Below are positions 34,402-46,073 of a stretch of DNA of 64,000 nt, one piece after another (position 1 is the stretch's first letter; the number at the start of each line of letters is the position of its first letter). Where the stretch lies: assembly GCF_910589235.1 (NCBI RefSeq), contig NC_060956.1, positions 481,501 to 545,500 of the forward strand, read 5' to 3'. The stretch is from Vespa crabro (Eukaryota; Arthropoda; Insecta; Hymenoptera; Vespidae). A program made the position numbers and the translations under genes. Under the pieces are notes generated by a model, which worked only from the letters and a program-made list of their open reading frames with translations, searched no databases and was not told where the DNA came from.

Positions 34402-37036
34402 CATTAAATAGTAACTTTTCAAAATGTATACATCTTAAGAATTTCTCTATAAATATTATGAACATACTTGTTTTATTCTTGCTAAAACTAAATTCATTTT
34501 CTTTGTTATCTTCTTGAATGCTGAAATTTTAGTCATAAACATTATAATGAAAAAAAATAAAGCATAAAGAGTTACTATGTTTTCTTACCTGGCAGGAGTG
34601 ATACATTTTCGTCGTTCTAGTAAAATGATTCCTTTTTCTGGATCTTCATACTTATATTCTTCTTCCACACTTATGTATGAAGCAGAAGACCTAAAAATGT
34701 AATTATATTATTACATATTATTGATTAATGTGTTAAAAAAAAAAAAAAAACTAAGCGTTTAACTATTACCCTATTAAAACAATTTCTATTAAAATTTTTC
34801 TATATACTTTGACATTACATATTATAATTATAAGACACTAACCCTGACATTGATATACTTTGTTCTAATACATTATATTCATTTAGTTTTCTATTCTGTA
34901 AATCATTTATTTCTGTATTATTTGATAAAACTTGTTTTTCAATATTTAATGTTGTTGTCATATATTTTTCAATTTCAGAAACACAGTTATGTGCCTTCAT
35001 CTTTTTCAAATCCGCACATGTAGCTGATGATTGTATATGATTATATATTTCATAAGGATCATTATTCTTTACATGTTGATTATTATTGTTAATAATATTT
35101 GTGCTTTCTAAATCCGTTAAAGATTGTAAAATATTTGAAGATATTGTTGGATTATCAGAATTGGTTAAAATAGTAGAAGTATCATCATAAGATAAAACAT
35201 TTATGTTTTCATCATATTTGCCTTCATGTAATTTCACAGCAAATCGTTTATCCACATATCTTTCATTATTTTTCTGTTTAGGAAAATATGAATCGTCTGG
35301 TGATAACGATAATATAGAAGTATCACTTGAAATAAGATTAAATGTCTTGTCTGAATGTTCTAATGCAGAATTCTTTTTTTTATCTCCATTTCTCGTATAT
35401 GGATAATAACATTTTTTCATATCTTTACAAGAAGTCTGAATATGCCTTTGCTTTCTTCTTGGTGTAGATTGAATCATTTCTTTTCTTTGCTCATTGTATT
35501 CACAAGAAATCGGTGATTTATATTGTTTCCTTGGATATGGTGTAAAAATGGATTTAATGTATTTGTTTCTAGGATTATTTGATGGAGAATAGCTTTCGAC
35601 ATTCGAAGTTTTTACTATATTTTGTCTTTTTCTTTTGTTTATTGGAGTATAAAAATTTGGTGAAGTACTTATAATTGAATTATCTAAAATACTCGATGAC
35701 ATAAAAGGTAATTTATGAACATTTGTCTTGGATTTTTTTGTAGATTTAGATTTACAAGACTCAATTAGTGGTTCGTTAAAATCATACGATAATAAATCTT
35801 TTTGCTTGAATTTTGATGTGACATATTTTTTCTTTGACTTTATAGAATTAAATTTAGAATTCGTCTTTTGACTTGAAGATAATAATGGTAAAATACAATT
35901 CTTAGGTGAACTTTTTGTAGGCATACTTTGTTTCTCATGTTTTACATGATCTAAGAAGGTTTCATTAATAGTTGCATCACTTGTAAGTGATGTAGAAAGA
36001 GAATTAATAATTTCACTAATGAGAACTTTCTCCTTTTTAACGTTTTCATTAATGCAAAGTTTTTCAAACATAAAATCCAATTCATCTTTCTTTAAATCTT
36101 GTTTTGATGGAAAAGATGATACAATGGAAGTCATACAGGAGTCATCTATATCGTTAGATATATGTTCATTAGAATATTTCAAAATCATTTTACTTGAGTC
36201 ATTATAGTTTACATTTAACGAAGTATTTTTTGGTATGATATATTCAGCTACAGCATTACCATTATTTAAGACAATTTTATCTATAACATAAAATAGAAAC
36301 AAAGTTATTAATAAAATTTTGGAACTCCTTCGATAAACCAAAATTGTATACAAATATTATATGTAACAATATATCTTTGTTTACCTAATGATAATTTATA
36401 TTTTGGTTTTCCATCTTCATCTATATTATAACCACAATATTTTCCAAGAAGTGTAATAACTTTATAATACTTTCCATCAAATGCATAATGAAATGGACTT
36501 TGACCTTCCTCGTCTAACTGTAAAGGATCACCACCATTTGATAACAGTAACTCTAAAATACGTATTCTACCCCAAGCAGCGGCAACATGAACAGGTGTTA
36601 ATCCATCAACAGACCTATAGAATTAAATATGAAAATTTCGAATTTATTTTATTTAATCTATGTTACACAAATTGACTGATACTTACTTAACATTAGGATT
36701 TCCACCATGTCGTAAAAATAATTTTGTTACTTCTTCTGCAAATATTTCTGAATCATTGCCAATCACTAAATGAAACGGAGTAATACCATGTGTGGGAATT
36801 AAAACATTAGGATCTGCCTCTTTATTCAATATAAGAGTTGTCACTTGTCTATAATAAATTAAGTACGTAAATATTAAATTAAAAGATAATTGTATTCACT
36901 TATGTTAATTATAAACTTGTACATCAAATATTTATAATAAAAATATTGTACTTCACTTTATATTTGTATCTTCAAGACCATCGCAAAGTGAAGAAGCCAA
37001 AAATAGGTCCCCTTTATTTTTTGGCGTAGCTAACAT
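33542..37036 (-). CDS. ANKLE1: ANKLE1/LEM-3 GIY-YIG structure-specific endonuclease
   Basis: Ankyrin-LEM-GIY-YIG nuclease; its C. elegans relative LEM-3 cuts DNA bridges late in mitosis. Exons in coding order: 37036-36957, 36848-36687, 36614-36385, 36280-34843, 34690-34589, 34520-34468, 34359-33542; 960 codons. N-terminal ankyrin repeats (HGITPFHLVIG, DGLTPVHVAAAWGRIRILELLL, EGQSPFHYAFDG). Exon 4 is a 1.44-kb Ser/Lys/Asn-rich, low-complexity linker. LEM domain at about 700-735 (LRQKLTELGDMPGPIT...YLKRL). GIY-YIG domain from about 800: FNYLLLDPRITQDLP, then SSIFYIGKGKRSRPYSHLYDAF, and REAVMIDALG with the likely metal-binding Glu. A 38-base A run (34362-34399) supplies the pyrimidine tract of the last intron on the minus strand. 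Confidence 0.93.
34362..34399. repeat. A38 homopolymer at an ANKLE1 splice acceptor
   Basis: 38 uninterrupted A residues on the plus strand, ending one base from the AG acceptor of ANKLE1 exon 7 on the minus strand. Confidence 0.9.
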
Positions 37037-37488
37037 TTTTATTTGAAATATTATAATTACTTAAAAAATAACATATAATAATATAAATAATAACTTTTAA
37101 ACTTCAACTGGTCAAAGTATGCGATTGGTGCTTACATTATAAGCAGCTAACTTCAAGTATTACAAGTCTTATAGATGGAAGCGCCTCTAGTGTTTATTAT
37201 TTTATTCAAAATTATCAGTCAAATTACCGACAGCAAGTAATAAATGTTTAACAAACATGAGAATTAAGAAGAATATTGTGAAAAACTTTTTTATTGTGAA
37301 AATTATTGTGAATAATAATACAATTAATGATTCGATGATATAGATTTTGTTATTTCTTTAATTATATACATATATAAATAAATATATGATAAAATAAAAG
37401 TTATTTTGTGCAATTTAAACAGATTTGACAGATCTGTAATAATAAAGAAAAGAAAGTGACACACAAGTATTTACATAAGGGAATCAAA
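37037..37488. promoter_or_regulatory. Divergent ANKLE1 / SCFD2 promoter region
   Basis: 452 bases between the two ATGs; AT-rich, with repeated TTATTGTGAA words near 37283-37310. Shared promoter inferred from arrangement only. Confidence 0.4.
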
Positions 37489-40162
37489 ATGAATTTCATT
37501 GATGAAGTAGAAGAATTTACACATAAATGTTGGAAGAATATTTTTATGGAGGTACATGAAGCTGTTGTTTTTATAGATTCTGCAGCAACAGAATGTCTTC
37601 ACTGGCATACAGGTGATCAAGGATATCTTGTATTAAAAACTGCAGGAGCATTTTCTGTACATGAATTAGCTACCTATAGTTTACGTGTACGTATATATTT
37701 GTATAGAACAATGAAAATAAGATTGACATAAATATATTTGTTGGAATATTTTCATGTAGAATGTAAAGGATAATAATGATGGAAAAGCTGTGATTATTTC
37801 CACTTCTGCTTATGCAAATTTTTATGAATATATTATTAAAATGATAATGGAACGAAATGAATTTAAAAATTATACTATTATCACTACTGTACACTATAGA
37901 ACAATGAATTACGATAATAATATATCAAATAAAGAAATAAAGAATTACACAAAAATGAAAGAGGATTTACAAAGTTTCATAAATTCTAAAAATCCCTTGC
38001 AGGTAATTTTTTTGAGATATTTCATGTACAAATTACTTCTCAACTTTATGAAAATATATATTATATTAACTAAATGTTATTTTATAGAATATTTCCATAG
38101 AAATCATTTATGTTCCCATTTTTATAAGTCTTCTAACCAGAAGTTTATTTACTACTCCACCATTTGCAAATTTAATGCCACCAATTCTTATACCTGATGC
38201 TAATAAAATTAAAGAAACAGAATTGTATATAAATCATTTTGTAAGCTCTTTGGAAAGCTTGTTTCATCACTTGGATATTATAGAAGACATATATTCGATC
38301 GGTAAATGTAGTGATTATATAGCAGAAACATTAAAGAATTTACCTGCAGCAATCAAACGTAGATCTGTGAGTATATAATTTATCAAATATAAAAGATAAT
38401 AATTCCACGTTTATATGTGTGAGTTACTAAATTTTATATTAGAAACTAAATGGAGCATCTGGGTCCAGAATATCTTTAATTTTAATTGATAGAACATTAG
38501 ATTTAAGTGCAGTTACTAGTCATGATACGAATTCAGTTCTGTCAAGGATGTTATGTATTTTACCACATTTGCCTAACCACACCAATGATATTGCAGTAAA
38601 TATGAATCCGGTCGTTTGTGAATCAATGGTAAATATATGAATATTTGCTTATTCTGTCATTATATCACATATTATCGATATTATTTTTTAAGATAGATGC
38701 ACCATTTATTGAAATACCAGGATGCTTAGCAACTACTGATAAAAATTTGATTGACATCTTGATCTCAAAGAAACAGCAAGCTGTCCTTGTAACTGCAAAT
38801 CATTTACTTCAAAGTATTTTAACATCAAAAGGAAGTCCTAAATCTAAAATAACTACAAGAGTTTCTGTCCATAGTTTAGAAAAGCAAATGTACAAATTTC
38901 AGGATAAAAATGAGATATATTCTACATTAGAATCCAGCAAACAATTACAAGTGATGTAATTTTTAATATTAATAGGGCTTAAAATATGCTTAAAAACTTA
39001 ATAAATAATTTTTATTATTATGAACTTTCAGATAATTTGGGCAATTGTGCAGTCACTGAAATCAGATAAAAATATGCAGATAGAGTTGCTTCTTAGTATC
39101 GAAAAATTGATATCACAAAATGTAGCAGTCAGTAGAGATTCTTCAAGTGTATTAACACAAGTAATTATTAAGTTATTCTTGATTAAATTAATTTACAAAA
39201 CTATCAGAACACATAAAAAATAAAATGAAATCCATTTTAGCTAAGCAACATCATAAGAACACGACACGATAGAAAATTAGATACTGAAAATCTTCTTGCT
39301 TTGTTAATATATGTTTATGCCCTTGCTGGTACAGAAATACATTTTTCACCTGCTCAAGAACAGCTTTTAGAAGAATCCCTTTCTATAGCTTTCTATGAAG
39401 ACATGAAAGTTTTTAATGAAAGTACAGATATTACAAATGGAGTTTACCAACAAATTTTATTGTTATTAGGTTTGTATCAATAACAAATTTTCATTAGAAT
39501 AATAGTAATTATATCCCCGTGTTTTAAGATACTTTAAAAAATATCATTTAATTTAGGAGTCACAGATGATGAATCTGCAAAAGAGATATCAATAAAGACA
39601 GCAAAACATTTTATCACCATGCTACATGATATAGCAAAAAAACGAGAAGGATTGCGCAATTATATGTAATTTCATTAAAACCAAATCATTTCTCAATTTT
39701 GGCAAAACATTCTATTGAATAAATTAAATTCTGTTATATTACAGATCTCTGGTATCTGATCCTCATCCTAGTGAAATGGTTCAATATATTGGTATATTAG
39801 AACAATTAGTTAAAGATATAATAAATCCAAAGAGACCTAAAATTCATGATCTACACGCAACATCAATGCATTCCAGTATTAGTTTCAAGTAAGTATATAT
39901 AATATACTTCACCTATGATCAAATAATATCTAAACTATTATGTTATAGCCTTTTTTCGAAAAGCAAAACAGAACATCATCCTGCAGATAACCCATGGATA
40001 TTAATATATGTTGTTGGTGGTATTACACCGGAAGAAAGTAGGAAAGTTCAAGAGATAATGTCCTTATATAAAACAAATTGTTCCATAACACTAGCAGGAT
40101 CTCGATTATTAAATCCATCAGACATAGTAAATGAAGTCCTTTTAATGGGAATAAAAGATTAA
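37489..40162 (+). CDS. SCFD2: Sec1 family domain-containing protein 2
   Basis: Sec1/Munc18-like protein linked to SNARE-dependent membrane trafficking. Ten exons: 37489-37686, 37760-38002, 38088-38366, 38443-38628, 38693-38950, 39032-39160, 39241-39469, 39557-39665, 39745-39888, 39949-40162; 662 codons (human 684). N-terminal part: ECLHWHTGDQGYLVLKTAGAFSVHELA. Middle: SLILIDRTLDLSAVTSHDTNSVLSRML and LPNHTNDIAVNM, the SCFD2 version of the Sec1 domain-2 signature, followed by EIPGCLA. C-terminal: PWILIYVVGGITPEE...VQEIM, then AGSRLLNPSDIVNEVL, matching the conserved Sec1 C-terminus. The donor of exon 5 is GTGATG, weaker than the others, but it is the only one keeping phase. Its stop is 22 bp from the XRCC2 stop. 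Confidence 0.9.
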
Positions 40163-40184
40163 ATTTATAAATGTAAATATTTAA

Positions 40185-41006
40185 TTAATCTCTTTCTGTT
40201 ATCCACTTAATAATACCAGTATTAATCATAAAGCTGATAGTTCTTGTTTCTTTTTTTGACTCTATTAAGCACAAATGTTTTTCTGAATCATTATTTTTAA
40301 ATAAGCGAATAATATAATTTAATTCTTTTAAAATATTTGTAGTAATAAATTTTACGGACTTAATATCATTTATAGTCAATGCACTTGGTCTTGTATAAAT
40401 CGTTATAACATTGTATTGAGATGTGGTTGCTCGAATAAGTTTTATTAAATTTATCACGTAGGTATCTAGAGACTTAATATCATTATTTTCTCTGTTTTGC
40501 CAATAATATGCTGATATACTATCGATTGCCAAAATTACAATCTTTTCATTGCAAAATAATATACTTTCCAATGTATGTAATGTTAATAGAAATTGATCAT
40601 TTCCATAACAATTAATTATAATTAAATTATCGAGCACATCATTAACAATTTTATTTATCGTTTCATTATTTACTTTCTTTATATCAATGGATTTATATAC
40701 ATCAGTCACAATCGTCGTCATTATTTTAACTAATTTTGATATTTGAAAATGACAATCAGTATTTATTAATATTGCTGAAGCTGCAAGACCTTTAACATGA
40801 ATGTCGTCGTACCTATTAGGAAGTATGCACTTGGCAAGAATGTTCGCTAACAAAAGTGATTTTCCACTGGATACATCTCCAGTTATTTCTATAATGTCCG
40901 TATTTTTTAATCCGTTAAAAAAAAGAGTGTCGTCAAACTCTGAAACACATAGATTTTTTCTTAACCTTGTAATTAATTGCAATCCACTTTCGAGATTTGA
41001 TTGCAT
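40185..41006 (-). CDS. XRCC2: XRCC2-like RAD51 paralogue
   Basis: RAD51 paralogue acting in homologous recombination repair (BCDX2 complex in vertebrates). Single exon, 273 codons (human 280). Opens SGLQLITRLRKNL, matching the start of the paralogue ATPase core. Walker A is GDVSSGKS at about 43-50 (IIEITGDVSSGKSLLLANIL). Walker B lies in IVILAIDSISAYYWQNR at about 156-171, closely matching the XRCC2 signature SLSAFYW. There is no N-terminal helix-hairpin-helix domain, as expected for XRCC2. Being intronless is unusual among its neighbours, so an old retrocopy is conceivable, but the intact frame and motifs argue for function. It converges on SCFD2. Confidence 0.88.
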   Translation of the reverse strand: MQSNLESGLQLITRLRKNLCVSEFDDTLFFNGLKNTDIIEITGDVSSGKSLLLANILAKCILPNRYDDIHVKGLAASAILINTDCHFQISKLVKIMTTIVTDVYKSIDIKKVNNETINKIVNDVLDNLIIINCYGNDQFLLTLHTLESILFCNEKIVILAIDSISAYYWQNRENNDIKSLDTYVINLIKLIRATTSQYNVITIYTRPSALTINDIKSVKFITTNILKELNYIIRLFKNNDSEKHLCLIESKKETRTISFMINTGIIKWITERD

Positions 41007-41950
41007 TGTAATTATATGTTCTATTATTTATCGTCTTAGGTATTAATTAATCACGATGATACTTTATATTCAAATTTCTTTTTATTATCATTTTTGTGTT
41101 TTTTTTTTTTTTTTTTTATCACAAGAAATCTATGATACATGAAGTTATATTTATATGAAAATACAGCCTTTTCCATTTCCTGAAGAATCAAAATGTATGC
41201 ACCAATTAGCGAACACATTCTACACAACACTATCGATGATTGGCGCTTACAAGTGCTAATCTTTGACCAGATTATAAGACAACTGATTGCGCCAACTGGT
41301 GGATTCGATCTAGGATACGGATTCTTTTCTTTGGTACGACAAGCATTGTACACTACCCTAACTTTCGATATACTCGGAGACTATACATACTATTATAGAC
41401 CCGGCACGACGAACTGCGTCTCACGCAACAACTTAGCCGCCATTTTTTCTCCTTTCGACAACCGATGTTTTAACATAATTTGTCAAATTCATTTACATCG
41501 GTCAAATGACTTGCATAAATTTACAATAAAAAGAATACAAATTTCAAGAGAATACCATAATCTTTGTCGATCTTTAAATATTAATAAACGCGCAAAGAAA
41601 AACAAACGATCATAAAAAAAAAGAAAAAAGAAAAGAAAAAAAATAGAAGTAATGGTAGATCGGCGGTAAAATCTCCCTTTCGGCTTCGGGCATCGAAGGT
41701 GGTTAGTGCGCGTGTGCGAACCGCGCCGAGGGGTGGTTGGTCGATGGTCCGATGTGCGAACTCGAAAATTGCGAATTCGGGTGAAATTTTTCATGTTTTT
41801 TGCTCGGTCTTGGGCTGTACGTGAACGGTGATTCATTATTTATTTTATCTTTAAAAGGAAAACGTGCGGCTCGCGAGCTGCCACCGCGAAGCGAACGGGT
41901 GGCCGAGTCTTTCGTAGGGGCGCACAAAAACGACACGCGGTTGTCGAAAA
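41007..41950. promoter_or_regulatory. Divergent XRCC2 / CARM1 upstream region
   Basis: 944 bases between start codons. The CARM1-proximal part (41640-41950) is rich in CG dinucleotides and GC compared with surrounding DNA, as expected of an unmethylated promoter. Several ATGs (for example 41652) precede the CARM1 start and could form short upstream frames. A 140-codon plus-strand frame at 41193-41615 is open but unrecognised. Confidence 0.5.
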
Positions 41951-44667
41951 ATGGCGAAAACCTTTCGCGCGGTGACAGTATTGACTTTGTCAAACAATGG
42001 ACAGTCAATACCAAAGTATAATAAACCGGTCATACTCAACGTTAATTATGACCCGCAAGGCCTCAGCGTCGAACTCGTCTTAGGTATTTATCGCTTTTGA
42101 AAATAACGCCAAAACGTTCGATCGACGATCTCAACGCTGACGCGTTTATTCGCAGCGACATAACCACACTCGCTCGACCGGAATACATTATTCCCGTATT
42201 CTTCTTCCCGTTTGTATTGATATTTTCATACTTTTATTTCTCTTGTTCGTCCTCATTAGAAAACGTTTCTGAACTATCGATTCTTTCTCTTCTTGAAATT
42301 TACTTTTCGTATTATGTTTTGACACGCTTTTTTTTTGTCCTCTCGTTCTTTCTTTCCGAATATGCAGTCTTTCTTTTTTTTTCATCTTTTCTTTTTTCTT
42401 TTTTTTCTTTTTTTTTCTTTTTTTTTCTTTTTTTTTTTTTTTTTCTTAAACTAAAAACGCTAATTTTCAACTTAATGTACATCAAGGATGTATATTTATT
42501 CATAAAAATTCATTGTACATCTTTTGATTTATTCTTTGAATTCTTAATACCATTTTTTATGTTCTAATATGTTACAGGTGATTCCACTGCAAGAGAAAAG
42601 GTTTCATTATTGGAATTTCCTGTAACTCATACTACTGAATGCTCTAGAGTTTCATCGCGAAGTTATGTTTTTACATTGGATTCAGATAGCTTGTTATTAA
42701 CATTTGCTAATGAAACAGGTGAATAGATACAAAAATACTGTTCTGTTGTTATTAGTTTTTTTCCTGGTATTACATTGATATATATGTTAACAGTACACTT
42801 TCGTAGTTAACTAATACTAATGCAAAATATAATTTTTTAATTGTATAGACTTTCGAAACTTTCATTCACAAATATTAAAACTGAAAAATGGAAAGGGTAT
42901 ATCAGCATTTAATGAAAGAACAGAGGAGTCATCGGCCATGCAATATTTTCAATTTTATGGTTATTTATCACAGCAACAAAATATGATGCAGGATTATATC
43001 AGAACGAGCACGTATCAACGTGCAATTCTTGGCAATTTATCAGACTTTAAAGATAAAGTTGTGTTAGATGTAGGAGCTGGTTCTGGCATTTTATCATTTT
43101 TTGCAATTCAGGCTGGTGCAAAAAAAGTATACGCTGTAGAAGCAAGTAACATGGCAAATCATGCAGAATTACTAGTAGCTGCTAATAATTTATCGGATAA
43201 GATTATAGTCATAGCTGGAAAAATTGAAGAAATAGATCTACCAGAACATGTTGATTGCATAGTCAGTGAACCTATGGGTTACATGTTATATAATGAAAGA
43301 ATGCTTGAAACTTATCTTCATGCTAAAAAATGGCTAGTACCAGGTGATCACAGTTACATTATTTAGTCTTATTATACATATCCATTTATAATTTTAATTC
43401 ATATGAGACATGCCATATCTTATTTATAGGTGGAAGAATGTTTCCTTCTAGAGGAGACTTGCATATCGCGCCATTTTCTGATGAGAATCTTTATATGGAA
43501 CAATTTAATAAAGCCAATTTTTGGTACCAAACATGTTTCCATGGTGTAGATCTTTCTGCAATGAGAAATAATGCCATTAAAGAATATTTCCGCCAACCTA
43601 TTGTTGATACCTTTGATATAAGAATTTGTATGGCTAAATCTGTCAGGCATATCGTAGATTTCCAGACAGCTGATGAGACTGATTTACATAAAATAGGTAT
43701 GATTATACAATATTTGTTTTATATATTGTTACGTCTTTTTTTATTTATTTATTTATTTTTTTTTTTTTTTACTATTTTAATTTTTTTTTTATTTTTGAGA
43801 AAAATGGATTTATAAGATGTAATGTATCAAACTGATTTGTGATAAATTATGAATCTTTCAGATATAGATGTTGACTTTCACATATTAGAAAGTGGTACAT
43901 GCCATGGTCTTGCATTCTGGTTTGACGTGGCATTTATTGGTTCTACTCAACAAGTTTGGTTAAGTACTGCTCCTACAGAGCCTCTTACACATTGGTATCA
44001 AGTGCGTTGTCTTCTTGAAAATCCATTGTTTTGTAAAAGTGGCCAATTACTTTCTGGAAAAGTAATTCTTATTGCCAATAAAAGGTAATTTCGAATAAAT
44101 GTTATATGTATCATTTAATAATGTACTTGTTCTCTCAGTAATTTGATTAAAAATTGATTGCAATAATGATATACTTGATTGCAGGCAATCTTATGATGTT
44201 ACAATAGAACTGAAACTTGAAGGGACAAATATGGAAAGCAGTAGTAATACTTTAGACTTGAAGAACCCTTACTTTAGGTATACAGGAGCAGCAGCACAAC
44301 CACCACCTGGCTTAAATAATACTTCACCTAGTGAATCTTATTGGACAACTCTGGATGCGCAAGGTGCTCGACAGGCTGTGAATATGGTTAATGGCATGTC
44401 GGTCAATGGTCTTGGTGAGGTCTCAATGGATACAAGTGCAGCAGTTAATCCCAGTAATTTACTTGCAATTGGTAAGATCTAATTTCGATCGAAAATCAAT
44501 ATTTACGACCTATAGCGATATAAGACATTCTTCTGTATTCTACTAATAATATTTCATGGATATTGATCTAATAAAGTTTTAGATTGATTCGAGATATGTG
44601 TAAGTAAAAAATGGGTTACTTATTTTAGTTAAAAAGCAAATGTGATATTTAATAATAAATGTTTTAT

Positions 44668-44707
<40 letters not shown>

Positions 44708-45204
44708 TCTAAACTTGTGCTTAGGTGGCCAACCTAATATTCATCCTGGTTCGATATCAAGTACCGGACGTGGTCGAGTAGGAGGTACGGCTACTAGTAC
44801 GCAGGCAGCACAATTGATAGGTGGTGGAATCACGCCTAATATGTTTACATCTCCAGCTACTGTGAGTGTAACATATTACTGATTGTTTTCTTCAGCGAGC
44901 TATTTTCTCTATGATGCTTTTACTATTATATAATAATACATTTTTTGAAACAGAAACACTCAAATATAATCCAAAACATTCAATTGAAACAAGTAAATGG
45001 CTCGCTAGGTACTTTATCCTAATTTATAAAAAGATACTAAAGCGTGTACCTGCCTGCGTGTCTTTCGCGCTACAGCTTGGTGTTACTTTCCAGCAATCGC
45101 TGGTCCTTGGAAATACGTCGCATTATCCGGTAAATCCAAGTTTAATGATTGGTGATTACGTGACACCTGGAAACGGCATATCACCTCAGACTTACCGGCA
45201 ATGA
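41951..45204 (+). CDS. CARM1: Histone-arginine methyltransferase CARM1 (PRMT4)
   Basis: Type I arginine methyltransferase placing asymmetric dimethyl-arginine on histone H3 and splicing or transcription coactivators. Eight exons: 41951-42083, 42578-42718, 42849-43343, 43430-43696, 43862-44084, 44185-44471, 44725-44861, 45076-45204; 603 codons (human 608). An N-terminal PH-like fold (residues about 1-110) precedes the SAM-binding motif VVLDVGAGSGILSFF (162-). Then come EAS (motif I end), the double-E loop SEPMGYMLYNERMLE, and the THW loop (LTHWYQVRC). The C-terminus is Gly/Pro/Ser-rich and ends GISPQTYRQ. The start is the first in-frame ATG in a CG-rich exon. Oddity: the TGA at 45202-45204 is followed by a further 115 open codons in the same frame (see the separate entry). 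Confidence 0.95.
44677..44706. repeat. (AAT)n microsatellite in CARM1 intron 6
   Basis: About nine AAT/ATA trinucleotide units just upstream of the exon 7 acceptor. Confidence 0.85.
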
Positions 45205-45552
45205 TCTATGGCAAAATCATTTTGCACCGAGTATTCTCGCAAAGTAAAACAGTTACAGAATGATCCTCGCCATAGCAATTCTAGCAACACTGGTGACAAG
45301 GGCAACAATAAGCAAAGTCGTAAGTTGGTGTTTAGTTCGCCAGCCAGCAAGCTTCGACTCGCGTCTGCCGTTCGAATTTTACATGCAGTTGATTTAACCA
45401 GTCTTGAACCACATTTTGATCATAGCGGTAACAATGTCGCTTATTTGAGTAAGCCTACAGTTGATTCTGTATTTGGATTTGGTTGGGGTTCTGGAAGAAA
45501 TAATTCTCAATGGGAGGCACGTTGGAGGAGATTGCGAGCCATCCCCTCGTAG
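45205..45552 (+). other. In-frame open extension after the CARM1 stop codon
   Basis: Immediately after the CARM1 TGA the same frame stays open for 115 codons up to TAG at 45550-45552. It contains an ATG one codon after the stop (45208). The translated tail is basic and mixed in composition (RKVKQLQNDPRHSNSSNTGD, LASAVRILHAVDLTSLEPHF, FGFGWGSGRNNSQWEARWRR) rather than a low-complexity AT product, and the DNA is noticeably less AT-rich than the UTR beyond it. Either translational readthrough of TGA, an isoform that avoids the stop, or chance. No known domain recognised. Confidence 0.4.
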
Positions 45553-46012
45553 CTGTCAATATTTTGTACTGTCATCTTTTATTTCATCGCCCCTTGAAGA
45601 TCGGATCTTCCAGATTGAAGTGTGCACGCTTGCCAAATATATCCAGGAAGATATAATATTTTTTAACGACAATACAGTTTACCGTATGCAGCGTTCTACG
45701 CCTTACTATTTTACCAAGTCCTAATATGGTCTATACATCAGTAATTTGTAAGGAATGTAGATCGATCATAAATCGTGTTGTGATTTCTTGTCTTTTCCTT
45801 TAAAAGACTTTAAAATTTTTAGTACCAGCAAGATATCGGAGATTGTACATCGATTAGTTGTTGGCATAACTGGTTTTCAATATCAAACGACTTTTACACA
45901 ACTCGTAGAATAGAAAACAACATTTTTAACGTTTTGCAAAGTGCAAAGAGCAATAATCTGATAAGCATACAATATTAAGCACTCTGTGGCAGAATTTATT
46001 ATATAATTATTT

Positions 46013-46073
<61 letters not shown>

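Noticed and set aside
42097..42567. 156-residue plus-strand Phe/Ser/Leu frame
   Set aside because: Lies in CARM1 intron 1 and is produced by long T/C runs; the flanking exons splice cleanly around it.
44911..45075. Upstream part of a 97-residue plus-strand frame covering CARM1's last exon
   Set aside because: This part is CARM1 intron 7; the acceptor at 45074-45075 and phase place only 45076 onward in the coding sequence.
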